The position numbers were made by a program, and so were the translations under genes. Source: Scilla litardierei (Eukaryota > Streptophyta > Magnoliopsida > Asparagales > Asparagaceae). Taken from it: a stretch of DNA of 64,000 nt. The stretch covers positions 130,486,648-130,550,647 of the forward strand of contig CM061136.1 of the NCBI GenBank assembly GCA_030789695.1, in the 5' to 3' direction. The notes under the pieces are model-generated. The model did no database searches, was not told the DNA's origin, and saw only the letters and a list, made by a program, of their open reading frames with translations. How positions within the stretch are numbered: the first letter of the stretch is position 1; every line of letters begins with the position of its first letter. Positions 10,463 through 21,642 of the stretch are shown piece after piece.

Positions 10463-11265
10463 TATTTGTAAGATAAAACGCTTATCAATGTAATAAGTTT
10501 TTTTTGGTATAAAAATGGACCACTTTGGCGGATGAAATTTTATCATGGCTTCCGAAATGTGCAAATGTCATCATCGGTATGGATTGATGTTGTGTATCAT
10601 ACCAATTACACCGAGCGCAACACTGCAGTAATATTGCCCGTTTTGCGCTTTGAGTAATTAAGTCTTTACCGACCAAATTGCTTAACGCGCAGAACTGGCA
10701 ATATTAGTGCCGGTTTTGCGCTCTGGGTATTTTTAATAACATCAACCTTTGTTCCAAATTGTTATGCGATGAGAATGTGTCATTGTTAGAGTGTCCAATA
10801 CTCCAAGTGAGAGTAGGGTTATTGTATCATATATGTTATTGTCTGACAAAATTGCTTACCACAAACTCCCATTGATAAGTTTTGCCCGTTGAGCGCCTTT
10901 ATTAGCCAATTTGTTAGTGGTTACTACAATTGCTCACCATTCACCCCGATCAGAACAAATAATTTTGGCCTGTTGTGCGCAGTGAGCAATTTTGTTAGTG
11001 CGAAAAAAAACTCCTCCTCGTCCACTCAATAAAATTTGCTGATATATCCACATTTATTGCTGCTCGCACCGTGCAAATTTTTAATGGTTAACAGAAATGC
11101 TCACAGCGCACAACGGCGATATATTATAACCTTTGGTCTTACTAATATTCTAAGAGACCCCTCGAGTCTGCAGATCAGTGTTGGTGAACATACAGAGCAG
11201 GGATCGTTAATATACAGCGGATTGCTACCAGCCGGATGTTCTGCTCTATAATGATTAATGCGAGC
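10463..11265. repeat. Palindrome-repeat region downstream of gene 2
   Basis: No gene. Several half-palindromes of the dispersed family occur: GCCCGTTTTGCGCTTTGAG (about 10,638), TTGCTTAACGCGCAGAAC (10,679), TTGCTCACCATTCACCCCG (10,931), CTGTTGTGCGCAGTGAGCAA (10,972) and TGCTCACAGCGCACAACGG (11,097). Confidence 0.55.
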
Positions 11266-11271
11266 AACTCC

Positions 11272-11835
11272 AACCCAAATCTCTAAACCCCCCCTTCAAA
11301 ATGGAATATCTCTAAAAGATGCCATTTTGGAGGATGGGCAACTCCAACCCACCATCTTCAAATCCTATTTTCTCTTTGTTTAAGCTTTATTAATGAAAAA
11401 TATTTATCATTAAAATGTGTTAATCTAATATATTATTTCTGCATGAAAGAAAATTATAAATAATATTAGTCTTCAATGTTAATTTTTTTTAATTTTTAAG
11501 TATTTAGTATTTCTTGTTATGTTGTAAATATTTTAAATTTGCTCGAAAAATATCCAATATTGGTATCATGTTGTAGGTATAATTAAGATATTTCCGACGG
11601 TACTAAAATTATAAAATTTGGTCATGTGATTTGTAAAATATATTAGTAATAAATAATTATAAGATTTTAATTAAGGTCTAAGTTGTCATTAATGAGAACT
11701 TTAGAGATTTGAAGGGGTGAATAGTGCCCCTCCAAATATGAAGGGGCGCTATTGCAAATCTCTATCTCTATCTTCATTTTGGAGATGGGTTGGAGCAACT
11801 TCAATCTCCATTTTAGAGTTATAGAGATGGGTTGG
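11272..11835 (+). mobile_element. MITE-like element, copy 1 (ends GAGCAACTCCAACC / GGTTGGAGCAAC)
   Basis: AT-rich, about 560 bp, with imperfect terminal inverted repeats and subterminal CTCTAAA..CCATTTTGGAG motifs repeated at the right end. Partial copies in the opposite orientation lie at about 28,790-29,205 and 34,130-34,390, so it is a dispersed family. No coding capacity and no clear target duplication. A hAT- or other TIR-type MITE is likely; the superfamily is not settled. Confidence 0.5.
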
Positions 11836-11849
11836 ATAAACTGTAGCCT

Positions 11850-12040
11850 CTTAAAAAATAGCCCAACGCGCACAACGGGCAAAATAATGCCCTTAGGCTC
11901 GGGCAAAATTACGAGCACAACGGGAAAACAACGCGCACAACGGGCAAAAATTACGCGCACAACGGGCAAAACAACGCGCACAATGGGCAAAAAGGAAAGC
12001 CGGTGGTTCGCTTTTTGAGCATATAAAAGGTAGTTTATCA
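11850..12040. repeat. Cluster of short CGCGCACAACGGGCAAAA units
   Basis: The block ACGCGCACAACGGGCAAAA recurs about five times in 100 bases (11,866-11,990) in one orientation, with CGAGCACAACGGG variants. This is a small tandem array of the arm of the dispersed palindrome and a possible small-scale counterpart of the big satellite at 37-43 kb. Confidence 0.6.
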
Positions 12041-12490
12041 ACAAATGTTAAACGCGCACACACCTAGTAGCCTTATGCCCGGTGTGCGCGTTGAGCAAAG
12101 TTTCGACGATAGCCCATTTGCTCAATGCGCCCCGCACCAACTAATTTTGCCGGTTGTGCGCTTTGAGCATATTTGTTGGATGCTGTAATTTTTGTTCCCA
12201 CGGTTAATCATTCACACTCCTATTTCATCATACTAAAATTGTGATTCCGCCATATGCCAACGTTTCGACAAATGTTAAACGCGCACACACCTAGTAGCCT
12301 TATGCCCGGTGTGCGCGTTGAGCAAAGTTTCGACGATAGCCCATTTGCTCAACGCGCCCCGCACGGACTAATTTTGCCGGTTGTGCGCTTTGAGCATATT
12401 TGTTGGATGCTGTAATTTTTGTTCCCACGGTTAATCATTCCCACTCCTATTTTCATCATACTAAAATTGTGATTCCGCCATATGCCAACA
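12041..12490. repeat. Tandem duplication, two 227-bp units holding the palindrome
   Basis: The unit starts ACAAATGTTAAACGCGCAC at 12,041 and again at 12,268. Both copies are near-identical and each contains CGCGCACACACC..GGTGTGCGCGTTGAGCAA and TTGCTCAA..GCGCCCCGCAC..TTGTGCGCTTTGAG, then an AT-rich tail ending CATATGCCAAC. Confidence 0.75.
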
Positions 12491-13380
12491 GTCAAACTTC
12501 GCTTTTAGAAACTTTACCTAATTGTGATTAAGGCCAATACTTATTCATTCTGAAGACATTTTATATAAAAGCTGATACCTAGTCAATCTGATTCAGAAAC
12601 TGCATGCAAACCTTTAGATTAACGCTGATACATATTCAAACGGTGACCATTCCAAAATGGCCAACCCATTCTAACATACTGAAGTACGTACAGATACAGA
12701 TCCAAACAGATACATATCCCTTTACTCTTACAAACTGATACATTTGAGTGTCTTCGCAGATGTTTGCAATGAAGTGGCGCGTGATCTGCGTGTTTCCCCC
12801 TTCAACTTCCGCGAGTTCATCGGGCGCACATCTTCGTTGCGTTTATTAACGTCCTTGTAACCTGCAGTCAAGTATGTAGCCGTGTCAAACACAACGCCTG
12901 GAACCCCGATTCCCCTGTGGCGATGTACGACACGGGCAATGCGCTCCACATCTACGTTGCAGTTGCCGAATTTCTGCCCTGATCTGCTCAAGATGATTGT
13001 CATACCAGATGTTTGCAATGACGTGGAACTTTGTCCTTTGTAGGAGACGCCGTGAATTAAAAAGTCGTCAGACCGTTTCGCTTATTACCGTCATTGCTGT
13101 CGTCGTTGTAACATGAAGTCAGGACAAAAGACACCGATTGGAACTCCGTTACCGGAGACGATGTAAAACAACACAGGGTTGCATAAGAAGTTGTGTTTGG
13201 GAGTGTAAGAGATCGGAAAGGATAGGATGGAGTGTCTGTGCGTCAAAGATGATGTATAGTGAAACGATGAAGGGTTTGATGGAGGAGATGGAGTGTAGAG
13301 ATGGAGATGGATATGGAGTGTATAGCAAGACACGCAAAACAAATACATAGCCACAATTCATAATAGGAGGGAATAACAAT
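12490..13380. other. Mosaic module: AT-rich tail repeat plus captured exon-like fragments
   Basis: 12,500-12,760 holds degenerate copies of a short repeat (CTGATACATATTCAATCTGA-like), found again at about 23,600, 30,150, 34,700 and 35,400. 12,770-13,150 holds two copies of an exon-like block (minus strand, wording GVPxGVF..TATYLTAGYKD) that recurs at about 24,000, 27,200, 31,000 and 32,550. This looks like a piece of a host gene carried and multiplied by the mosaic. I do not recognise the protein. Confidence 0.45.
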
Positions 13381-13409
13381 CTATCATGGTACAACACCCA
13401 GCAGCTTAC

Positions 13410-13659
13410 CTGAAACATGTGAGACAGCATAGCCAATATCACCCCAAAAGAATATGGTATGATCATCGAACACATTTTTCATAGTGTTGTTTGGGAAAAA
13501 TTTTCTTAACGCAGTTGCAACACCCCCCCAGCATTGTCGGGGATGCTTGATTATAAATGGACGATAGCCCTTCGTTGCATAAGTTTCCAACATGAACCAT
13601 TTACCTTTACGTGAAAAGAGTACTGGATGAATGCTATCGTCCATATCTATATCAAGCAT
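13410..13659 (-). CDS. First exon of an unrecognised gene, with TATA box upstream
   Basis: A minus-strand ATG at 13,659 opens a frame of 83 codons (MLDIDMDDSIHPVLFS.., then KGYRPFIIKHPRQCWGG) ending in CA G|GTAAGC, a strong donor at 13,409-13,404. A TATA box (CCCTATAAATGG) lies at about 13,783-13,794 on the same strand. The frame also continues upstream without an ATG. Pieces of the same exon and promoter recur at about 24,280-24,530, 25,840-26,060, 31,200-31,410 and 32,940-33,070, always damaged, so this is the best-preserved copy of a multiplied gene fragment. Not assignable to a family by eye; a real promoter and splice donor make chance unlikely. Confidence 0.45.
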
Positions 13660-14369
13660 GCACGAACAGCTGAAGGACTTATTGTTTCCATACAGAGGTT
13701 GTGTGGGCAAATAAAGAAGATGATAGAAGAAAGAAGACGAAGTTTAGAGAAGATGAGTGCTCGTTGTCCGCCATTTATAGGGGAAATTGGACCAATCATA
13801 ATGAAGCGTATAAAAAGTCCGTGATCCTACAGTAATGCAATGGATCTCGGGAATCGACATTTAGAGCATCTCCAAAGGGGCTCCCTAAATTATTTTAGAA
13901 TGTGGAAAAAAATAGGTTAATTACTCTCCGCGCAAAACCATAAAACCCTACGGTTTTTCGCCTTGATGACATAATAGGAAAATTACACTCAACAATACTA
14001 CTCTCCACTAAGATTTTTTAATACATTATATTCGCCGTGCACACCGGGCTAAATAATACAGAGGCGAGTAACTATCATAATTGCTCACCGCGCAGAACGT
14101 TTAGAAAATGAGAATTGCTCAATGCGCAAAACGCAGAACGCATGACAGCGAATTGTATTGATGCGAAGAAGTAGAGTTAATGTGTGGCTACATCGAAGAC
14201 CCCGTCGTGCTACAGAGGGGTTCTCGTGAATATACAAATGACTGCTCATCTACAGCGGATTGATGTCAGAGAGATGAAGAGACGTTAATTGCGATGGGAG
14301 AGAATTGATGTAGCAGGAGCGATTTGAAAGCTCTCAGGGAGACCTTTGACCCGGAAAATGACACAAATG
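13660..14369. other. Promoter region of the above exon and palindrome repeats; copia target
   Basis: After the TATA box the sequence carries the shared block TCCTACAGTAATGCAATGGA and then hairpin half-copies (TTGCTCACCGCGCAGAACG at about 14,080, TTGCTCAATGCGCAAAACG at about 14,113). A matching stretch lies at about 24,540-24,900. The copia element begins at 14,370 after the target bases AAATG. Confidence 0.5.
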
Positions 14370-14974
14370 TGTTGGATATGGAAGACGTTTGTACACCCTT
14401 GTGAGGGATGTACGAGGGATTACGGACCTCGAACGTCGCGTACACGAAGTCGTGTGCAAAGGGAATCTGTTCCCTTGCGGAGAGGATCTCTGGATGAGCG
14501 GGAAAGTCGCATTATATATGCATAAGTGCATGCGACATATGGCTAATAAAGGGGGAATATCTTAAGCTTATGTTGTACCATGCATATGGTACAACTTAAG
14601 CTTATAATGTGCCATGTATCATGGTACACCTTAATTAAGTTGTTCCAAAGGAACAACTTACCCTAAAATAACTACCTTGGGGGCTATAAATAAGACCCAA
14701 GGGTAGCCATTTTCCTAACACATTTGCATGAAATTCATGCATGCATCTTCTTCATAGCGAAGCTCTGCAGAAATATTTCCTCTCCCTCCTTCCAAGTTCT
14801 TAATCTAAAATAGAGATTTAGATTGTGGATTAGTAGCCTTACTCCGTTCGTGAGTAGACTCGATCCGTCGTGGCGAATCCGAAGGCGAAGTTCGTAGACT
14901 ACCGTGCCGCGTACGCAAGCGTAAGTCTAAACTTCATATTATCGATCCTAACTCTGTTTTGGCAGGATCCTTCA
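14370..14974 (+). repeat. copia-1 5' LTR
   Basis: TG..CA ends, with a TATA-like GGGGGCTATAAATAAGACC at about 14,678 giving the likely transcription start in the following 30 bp. Differs from the 3' LTR by about two substitutions (A/G near 14,405, T/C near 14,623). Confidence 0.93.
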
Positions 14975-14994
14975 TTGGTATCGGAGCCATATGG
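14975..14994 (+). promoter_or_regulatory. copia-1 primer-binding site
   Basis: TTGGTATCGGAGCC directly after the LTR, a variant of the usual TGGTATCAGAGCC complementary to the 3' end of initiator tRNA-Met. One mismatch (CGG for CAG). Confidence 0.8.
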
Positions 14995-15054
14995 GTTCGC
15001 CCCGGTCAATCCACCGCCCCGTCGAAACTACGAACGAGTCGTTGTCTTTTTCAC

Positions 15055-15190
15055 GAATGGGTCTCCTACTATTACGGATATAGTAGGAACGCTTCGTGAC
15101 GGAGAGAACGCAGCGGTTGTTCTTTTCACGTTAGGGTCTCCTATCATTACGGATATGGTAGGAACTCTCCGTGACGGGAAGAACCGACCG
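15055..15190 (+). repeat. Duplicated 65-70 bp unit in the copia-1 leader
   Basis: Two copies of GGGTCTCCTA..ATTACGGATAT..GTAGGAAC..CCGTGACGG lie head to tail. Confidence 0.65.
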
Positions 15191-15455
15191 TTCACGTAGT
15201 ACGTTATTCATTTTTGGCACACGGCCATTAAGAGATAACTAATTTCTTCGACGAACGGGTGCTTCATCGAGGAAGATGATGGAAGTTATTTCCATCGGGT
15301 AAGAGGAAAATTTGGTGCATGTGCACCATGGCCAAATGGGCTATGAAGACCATGCACCCCCTCTCCCCATGCGGAGGGGGTTGGCTACGGCCAATAACCA
15401 CCGGCGACCACCCCATCAAGGGGGAGGAATGAGTACGGCAACCCCAATTAAAGGG

Positions 15456-16017
15456 GGTGGCCGGCCATGGCCAAAGGGGCCATGGCCGGCCAACGCCGAA
15501 TGGCCTTGGCCATGACCGGCCATGGCCAAGCCATGGCCGGCCAAGGCCAGGCCGGCAGTGGCCGGCCTTGGCCAAGCACTGCCGGCCAGGCCGGCCCTGG
15601 CAGTGGCCAGGGCCGGCGCCCTGGCCTCAGGCCAGGGCCTGGCCGAGGCCAGGGCAGGAGCCCTGGCCCCGGCCAGCGGCCTGCCGGCCCTGGCAGAGGT
15701 CAGGGCCGGCGCCCTGGCCTCAGGCCAGGGCCTGGCCGAGGCCAGGGCAGGAGCCCTGGCCTCGGCCAGAGGCCAGGCCGCCCTGGCAGAGGCCAGTGCA
15801 GCGCCTTGGCCTCAGGCCAGGGCCTGGCCGAGGCCAGGGCCTGGCCGAGGCCAGGGCAAGAGCCTTGGCCTCGGCCAGTGGCCTGGCCGGCCGGCCCTGG
15901 CAAAGGCCAGGGCCTGGCCGGCCCTGGCCGAGGGGGCCAGGGCCCCTGGCCGGCCAGGGCAGAGGCCCTGGCCGGCCCTTGGCCAAACCCCGGCCAGGGC
16001 AGAGGCCCTGGCCGGGA
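15456..16017 (+). repeat. Extremely GC-rich GGCC minisatellite inside the copia-1 leader
   Basis: About 560 bp made almost only of GGCCAGGGC, GGCCGAGGCC, GGCCGGCC and CCCTGGC words, with a looser repeat of 30-45 bp (CTGGCCTCAGGCCAGGGCC recurs). Many words are self-complementary. Both strands lack stops, which gives large meaningless ORFs. It contrasts sharply with the AT-rich surroundings and lies between PBS and gag. Confidence 0.85.
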
Positions 16018-16224
16018 GAAGTTGCAGTTCGAATATTGGTCGACCAATTTTGTGTTTTTGGTCGACCAATCTGGCAGAAGGTCTGGGTCGACTGCAAATT
16101 TGTCAACTGACCCATACGGGGTGACAAAGGGCATTGGTCAAACTCGAATGTGTCGATTAGCCCATACGGGGCTAACCACAGTGCCGACTAGTTCATACGG
16201 GACTAACGTTTTAATGAAGTTTTT

Positions 16225-16475
16225 AACTTGGGCTCTACTCCTTGAAGACTAGCCATAGTGCTCTACTTCATGCGAGATTAGCTAAGTCATTGTGCTCTAC
16301 TCTACGGAGATTAGCCAATGTACTTATGTAATTGTGCTCTACTCCTTGAAGATTAGCCATAATGTCCTACTTCATGCGAGATTAGCCATGTCATTGTGCT
16401 CTACTCCACGGAGATTAGCCAATGAACTTATGATGTTGTGCTCTACTCTACGGAGATTAGCCAATGTATTTTAAA
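16225..16475 (+). repeat. Tandem repeats TGCTCTACTC..GAGATTAGCCA in the copia-1 leader
   Basis: About six irregular units of 30-50 bp with the words TTGTGCTCTACTCTACGG, AGATTAGCCAATG and CTTGAAGATTAGCCAT. Confidence 0.7.
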
Positions 16476-16498
16476 TTCGTTTTGAAAAATACGTTTTC

Positions 16499-16814
16499 AA
16501 AAACGCTTTTCCGCTGCAAAGTACTATAAGAGTACTAACATTTGATAAAGTGAGGGAGAAATATTGAAAGTTACTCTAGATGGTCATTGGAAACATAGTG
16601 ACCTTTCCGATTCTAGAGTAACATCTTCAATATTTTTCGAAAGTAACTTATCAAATACTCGTTTTCCGCTGCTAGTACTATAAGAGTACTATTGTTTGAT
16701 AAGTGATGGGGGAATATTGAAAGTTGTTCTAGATGGTGATTGGAATCATAGAGACCTTTTCGATTCTAGAACAACATCTTCAATATTTTTCGAAAGTAAC
16801 TTATCAAATATAAT
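16499..16814 (+). repeat. Two direct copies of an about 157-bp unit with internal inverted repeat
   Basis: Units at 16,499-16,656 and 16,657-16,814 share TTTTCCGCTGC, ACTATAAGAGTACTA, GAATATTGAAAGTT, TTCTAGA..TCTAGAA arms and CTTCAATATTTTTCGAAAG. Each can fold on itself (GAATATTGAAAG..CTTCAATATTTTTC). Confidence 0.75.
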
Positions 16815-16964
16815 ATAATTCCAAGTGGGATTTGAATTTTTAGAACTATCCAAATGGGATACTCTATTATCATTTCAAGTGGGAGTTATATTTTAAGAAT
16901 TTTTTATGCAATGTTTTTGATCGAACCTTCGGTTTTGTGTCTTTTGCAGCATTTTAAAAGTAAA

Positions 16965-17891
16965 ATGTCTTCCTCTTCAAAGAATATCGTCGCTGAGTTA
17001 AACAAAGGTGAAAAACTCAACGGTGATAATTACAAACTTTGGTCTATTAAGATACAATACGTTCTAGAGGAGCAAGAAGTGCTCGAAACTCTAAAGAACG
17101 TTATGATTGAACCAGAGTTGGGCACTACGGCCCAACACCGAAGAGACAAGGAAGCTTTTGATGCTTGGTCTCGGAAGAATAAGATAGCGCGCATTACGTT
17201 ATTAAGCAGTATGGCTGATGACATAATGCGCATCTTCCGAGAACATGACCTAGCCATGGACATATGGTCCAAGCTAGAGGAGAAGTTCGGTGGCACATCG
17301 GTGTCCAAACTTCACGCCTTAACTATAAAGTTCGATACATATAAGAAACGTCCAGATCATTCCATGGGGAAACATCTGCGACATATGGCGAACTTTATCT
17401 CAGAGTTAAAGGACGCAGGTCATGTGCTCACGGATGAGCAACAAATCCAAGCAGTCATACGTTCCCTACCAAATGGGTGGGATCAGATGAAGATGCATCT
17501 CACTCATAATGAGAGCATCAAGACCTTCAACGATGTTTCCAAGCACCTCGAATTAGAGGAAGAGCGGCTTGCGGCTGCCAAGCCAAGTGCAGAAGTGCAC
17601 ATGGTTGCTAGTTCCTCACACGGGGGAAAGAAACGTAAAGATCGTTCGAAGTCTTCTAATGAACGTAATAAGCAACCTGAGTCCACCAAGGAACCCAAAC
17701 ATAAGGGTGGGCACAAGAAATGGCACAAGAAGAAAGACTTGAAAAGGATCAAGTGCTTCAAGTGTAACAAGCTCGGTCACTATGCTCGTTCGTGTACGAG
17801 TGGAAGTGACGAGGTAACTTGTAATACTAGTTACATATGTGTTTCTAGTTCACTATTTCTAGTGGAATCTAATCCATTTTGGGATAATTGA
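16965..17891 (+). CDS. gag: copia-1 gag (capsid/nucleocapsid)
   Basis: ATG at 16,965 (AAAATGTCTTCC) opens an intact 308-codon frame. The N-terminal KLNGDNYKLWSIKIQYVL is the plant copia gag signature (UBN2-type domain). The middle part (SKLHALTIKFDTYKK, ELKDAGHVLTDEQQI) continues that domain. A basic stretch precedes one CCHC zinc knuckle, CFKCNKLGHYARSC, at about residues 263-276, for RNA binding. The frame also runs 37 codons upstream, but those residues are not gag-like and an intron-acceptor-like TTTTGCAG precedes the chosen ATG. The protease motif follows in the +1 frame, so the normal gag-pol fusion is broken right after gag. Confidence 0.9.
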   Translation: MSSSSKNIVAELNKGEKLNGDNYKLWSIKIQYVLEEQEVLETLKNVMIEPELGTTAQHRRDKEAFDAWSRKNKIARITLLSSMADDIMRIFREHDLAMDIWSKLEEKFGGTSVSKLHALTIKFDTYKKRPDHSMGKHLRHMANFISELKDAGHVLTDEQQIQAVIRSLPNGWDQMKMHLTHNESIKTFNDVSKHLELEEERLAAAKPSAEVHMVASSSHGGKKRKDRSKSSNERNKQPESTKEPKHKGGHKKWHKKKDLKRIKCFKCNKLGHYARSCTSGSDEVTCNTSYICVSSSLFLVESNPFWDN

Positions 17892-18240
17892 TTCAGGTGC
17901 CACCGACCACATAGCAAAGGACAGACGGTCCTTCGTGGAGTATCACCGGATACTCAAGGAATGAAGTGGATCAATGTAGGAAACAACACACGTGTTGTAG
18001 AGAAAGGCGTTGGGAATTGCAAGCTAGACTTGGACAACGGCCACACTCTCCTACTTTATGATGTTCTCTTCATTCCATATATTCAAAGGAATATTAATAC
18101 TGTGGTCAATTTAATGGGTCTTGGTTAATAGTTGGTTCCTTCATGTTTGTAATATGGACCTATTTTTGTAATAATTCCTTTATTGGTACTGGGTTTGTAT
18201 TTCAAAGGATTTATTGTAATAAGTACAATGTGTTTCCTCA
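17884..18240 (+). pseudogene. copia-1 protease remnant
   Basis: The retropepsin motif DSGATDH (17,890-17,910) is in the frame next to gag. It runs about 25 codons to a TGA, and the following LLYDVLFIP (about 18,050) is the usual end of the domain. Several stops lie between, so it is inactive. Confidence 0.75.
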
Positions 18241-18258
18241 TGTAATGAAAATTTCCTT

Positions 18259-18800
18259 GTGACAAATATTTTGACTAATGAGTCTAATATAATTTGTTGG
18301 CACACAAGGCTTGGTCATATTGGACCAATGTGTATAGATAGACTTGCCAAACGTGGCCTTCTATCCAATGTTTCAAAGGTTGAAATGTCGACCTGCGAAC
18401 ATTGCCTTGTGAGGAAATCTTGTCGCAAGCCGTTTGGAACCGGCACAAGGGCCGAGGTTCCAATACAGCTTATCCATTCGGACATATGTGGTCCGATGAA
18501 TGTCAAGACAAGACGCGGGAAGTCCTATTTCATCACTTTTATTGATGATTTCACCCGATTCGGTCATATCTATTTGATATCCCACAAAATTGAAAGCACT
18601 AAACCTGCTTTAAAAACTATATGAGTTTAGTGGAGAATCAATTAGATCGCAAGATTAAGGTCGTGCGAACCGATAGGGGCGGTGAATATCAGTCAACAAG
18701 TTTAAAGGAACTTTGTGATGAAAAAGGCATAGTACATCAGGTAACTATGCCTTATACTCCTCAACAAATTGGTGTTGCAGGTATAGGACTTTAATGAAAA
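18259..18800 (+). pseudogene. copia-1 integrase remnant
   Basis: GAG-pre-integrase/HHCC finger (WHTRLGHIG..CEHC) and the first integrase Asp in HSDICGPM are open to 18,624. A frameshift leads to VVRTDRGGEY (second Asp) and TPQQIGVAG, where plant copia normally has TPQQNGVAER, after which the catalytic Glu region is lost. A further fragment (LPITFWGDAL) continues at 18,801-19,000. Confidence 0.85.
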
Positions 18801-19429
18801 ATGGTCCATTCAATGATGGCGCAAGCTAACTTGCCAATCACTTTTTGGGGTGATGCATTATTGACAACCATTTTCATTTTTTACCGCGTACCCTCGAAAT
18901 CAGTTAGCTCCACTCCTTATGAGTTGTGGAACCAAAGGTCTCATGACTTAAACATTTTTAACCTTGAGTTTGTGCATTCAACGCACATATTTCCTCCCAT
19001 AAGTATGGCAAACTTGGGCCAAGGGGAAGGAAATGTATCTTTAAACGATACGCATAAAACTCCAAAGGTTATGTTTTTGTTAGTCAGGAAGACAATGGTG
19101 TGCTAATTGAGTTTGAGTTGAGGGATGTCACTTTCTTGGAAAACGAGTTTCCAAGACAGGGCGAGATAAGTCAGGACTTATCTCTATTTTGAGATTTATG
19201 ATCAAAAAGGATTACCTCATTCGAGTAGGAGAAATTCTTGGTGAAAACGAAAATTCTTTTTAACCTTCACCAATGGATTATACGAATGACGATTATCCTA
19301 TTCCACACGGGAATAATGATCCAAGTGGGAGCAATTCTAACAACATTTCAAGTGGGAGTGATATTAGAATTGATCTAAATTCGAGTCAACAAGGACTTGA
19401 AGAATCTCAAATATACCGAATCATGCCCT

Positions 19430-20600
19430 GCAAAAGACAAATGGATGGAAGCGATGAAGGAGGAATTGGAATCCATGAAAGATTAACCAAGTCTGGGACT
19501 TAGTTAACTCACCCAGAGGACATAGAGCAATTGGGAACAAATGGGTTCTCGAGATCAAGCATAAGGCTGATGGCTCTATAGATAGATATAAAGCTCGCAT
19601 TGTCGCGAAAGGTTTTACGCAACAGGAAGGGATAGACTACGAAGAAAACTTCTCACCTGTTGTGCGTTTTACCTTGATTCGCATGATTCTGGCAATGGTA
19701 GCTTGCTTATACCTCAAATTACATCAGATGGATGTAAAGACTGCCTTTCTCAATGGAGAATTGGACGAGGAGATCTATATGGAACAACCAACAGGGTTTG
19801 TAAAAGAAGGAAACGAACATAAGGTTTGTAAACTTCGTAAATCCATATATGGTCTTAAACAATCCTCGAGGCAATGGTATATACGATTTCAAAAGGTTGT
19901 CTTATCAAATGGATTTTCCATACTTGATAAAGATAACTACGTATATATCAAGAGGATTAAAAGCAAGCATGTTATTATGTCTCTATATATAGATGACATT
20001 TTAATAGCCGGAAATGACAAGGGCTTTGTGATGAGTATCAAGGCTTGACTTTCATCAGTATTTTAGATGAAAGGCATAGGAAAAGCCGCATATATCCTTG
20101 GAGTTAAGATTTCAAGGAATCGTTCGAAGAAACTTCTTTCTCTTTCACAGGAGACTTATATAAAGAAGGTTCTAGAACGATTTAATATGCAGGACTGCAA
20201 GTCCATTGATATTCATATAAGCATATGCGATAATTTATATCTGGAATCATGTCCAAAGAACCAAAAGGAAAAGGAAATTATGGAAAAAGTTCCATATTCC
20301 AGTGCAGTTGATAGTCTTATGTACACTATGGTGTGTACGAGACTGGACATCTGTTTTGCCGTTGGAAATGGTAAACTGTTACCAATCCAACCCAGGGCAA
20401 GAACACTGGAAAGCGGTTAAGAGGATAATGCAGTATCTTAAAGGAACTGCAGATTTGCAAAAGACTATGATAAAACCAAGAAGGTAGACATAAGGTACAT
20501 ATCTACGCATGAGATGATAGAGGATCAGCTTACGAAAGCGATCCCCAAAAATGTGTTTTATAAACACTTATCATCTCAAGGATTGCGTATGGGCTGAGTT
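19430..20600 (+). pseudogene. copia-1 reverse transcriptase / RNase H remnant
   Basis: Starts with WMEAMKEELESMK, shifts frame, then reads NKWVLEIKHKADG, YKARIVAKGFTQQ, DVKTAFLNGELDEEIYM, YGLKQSSRQW and YIDDILIAG (the copia YVDD box, V to I). After a stop at about 20,048 the thumb region follows (YILGVKISRNRSKKLLSLSQ), then HWKAVKRIMQYLKGT. Nearly all of RNase H is missing; only the tail (DQLTKAIPKNVF..LSSQGLRMG) remains. At least three frameshifts or stops. Confidence 0.85.
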
Positions 20601-21632
20601 GTACCAAATATATATTCCCATGTCTAAGAAATGATCAAAATTAATAAAAGAATAAGTTCTTTTTCCAACATTGCATATGAATTTCTTAAGAAATGTTTGT
20701 GTACATTTTTGAAATCTCAGCTGAATTGTGTGTATGTCGGACAGATTAAGGTTGGCTCTCTCACATGAGCAACCGCCTTATCTTATCAGATGGATAAGAT
20801 AGAGATGAGACTAGTTTAAAGTCAAAATCATTAGACGAATGATTTAGAGTCATGACTTTAACAAGATAGTCGAATGAAAGATCTGCATCATATGGATGCT
20901 TACAAAAGATCTGAGATCTGTATCACAAGGATATAAAGATCTCATTGGATTTTTTAATCCTATCTGTCTTATGCAGGATGAGAGTCCGGGAATATTTCCT
21001 GAGTAGTAAGGGGACTCAAAAGATAGGCACTGTGGTGTCTGATCTTTCATCCGTACAACATCATTAAGACATACTCTCCCTGGGAAAGGAGTGATGTTGT
21101 AATACGTGTTCATACCACGTATGCATTTCGACCACTGAGTTAGTAGCAATAGTGTTTGCTATTATGTGAGACTCAAAGGCCATACGGGTCTTAACTCTTA
21201 CCCTCAAGGACTCCAATTGGTTCCTTTAGATTTGACGAGATGATCGCTATCTTAGCGTGTTACTAATGGGCTATGGTAATTCGGCTCGGCGGGGCACGTT
21301 AGAAAAGCGAATCAAGTCAAGATCAGAAGGTTCGCAAGAAGAGGAAGATTGATTTCATATTCGCATTTGGACTTTAATGATTCAAAGCTGGCCAGCCAAT
21401 TGTAATCCAGATGGGATTCAATTGTTGAATATAAAGTACAAGAAATGTGAAGAAATAATCTAGGGTAAAGCATGCGTTGAACTACTCAACTTTGCACCTT
21501 CGAGGTCGTTGTGTATCTCTAACAAGTGCACAACAACAGACTCTACGCGCATGACGGTCGCACGGTCTATTTCTCGGTATGATAGATGAAAGAACTAAGG
21601 GAAAGACGTTCTCTTACAATCCCCTCAAGTGT
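20601..21632 (+). other. copia-1 3' non-coding region
   Basis: About 1 kb between the last pol codons and the PPT, with no gene. Contains irregular repeats of AGATCTGAGATC-type words around 20,880-20,940. Confidence 0.6.
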
Positions 21633-21642
21633 GAGTGGGAGA
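21632..21642 (+). promoter_or_regulatory. copia-1 polypurine tract
   Basis: GTGAGTGGGAGA directly before the 3' LTR TGTTGG, matching the plant copia AAGTGGGAGA|TGTTGG arrangement that primes plus-strand synthesis. Confidence 0.75.

Noticed and set aside
15457..16252. Large overlapping ORFs in the GGCC tract
   Set aside because: Low-complexity Gly/Arg/Pro/Ala/Trp readings in several frames of both strands, caused by the absence of A/T and hence of stop codons.
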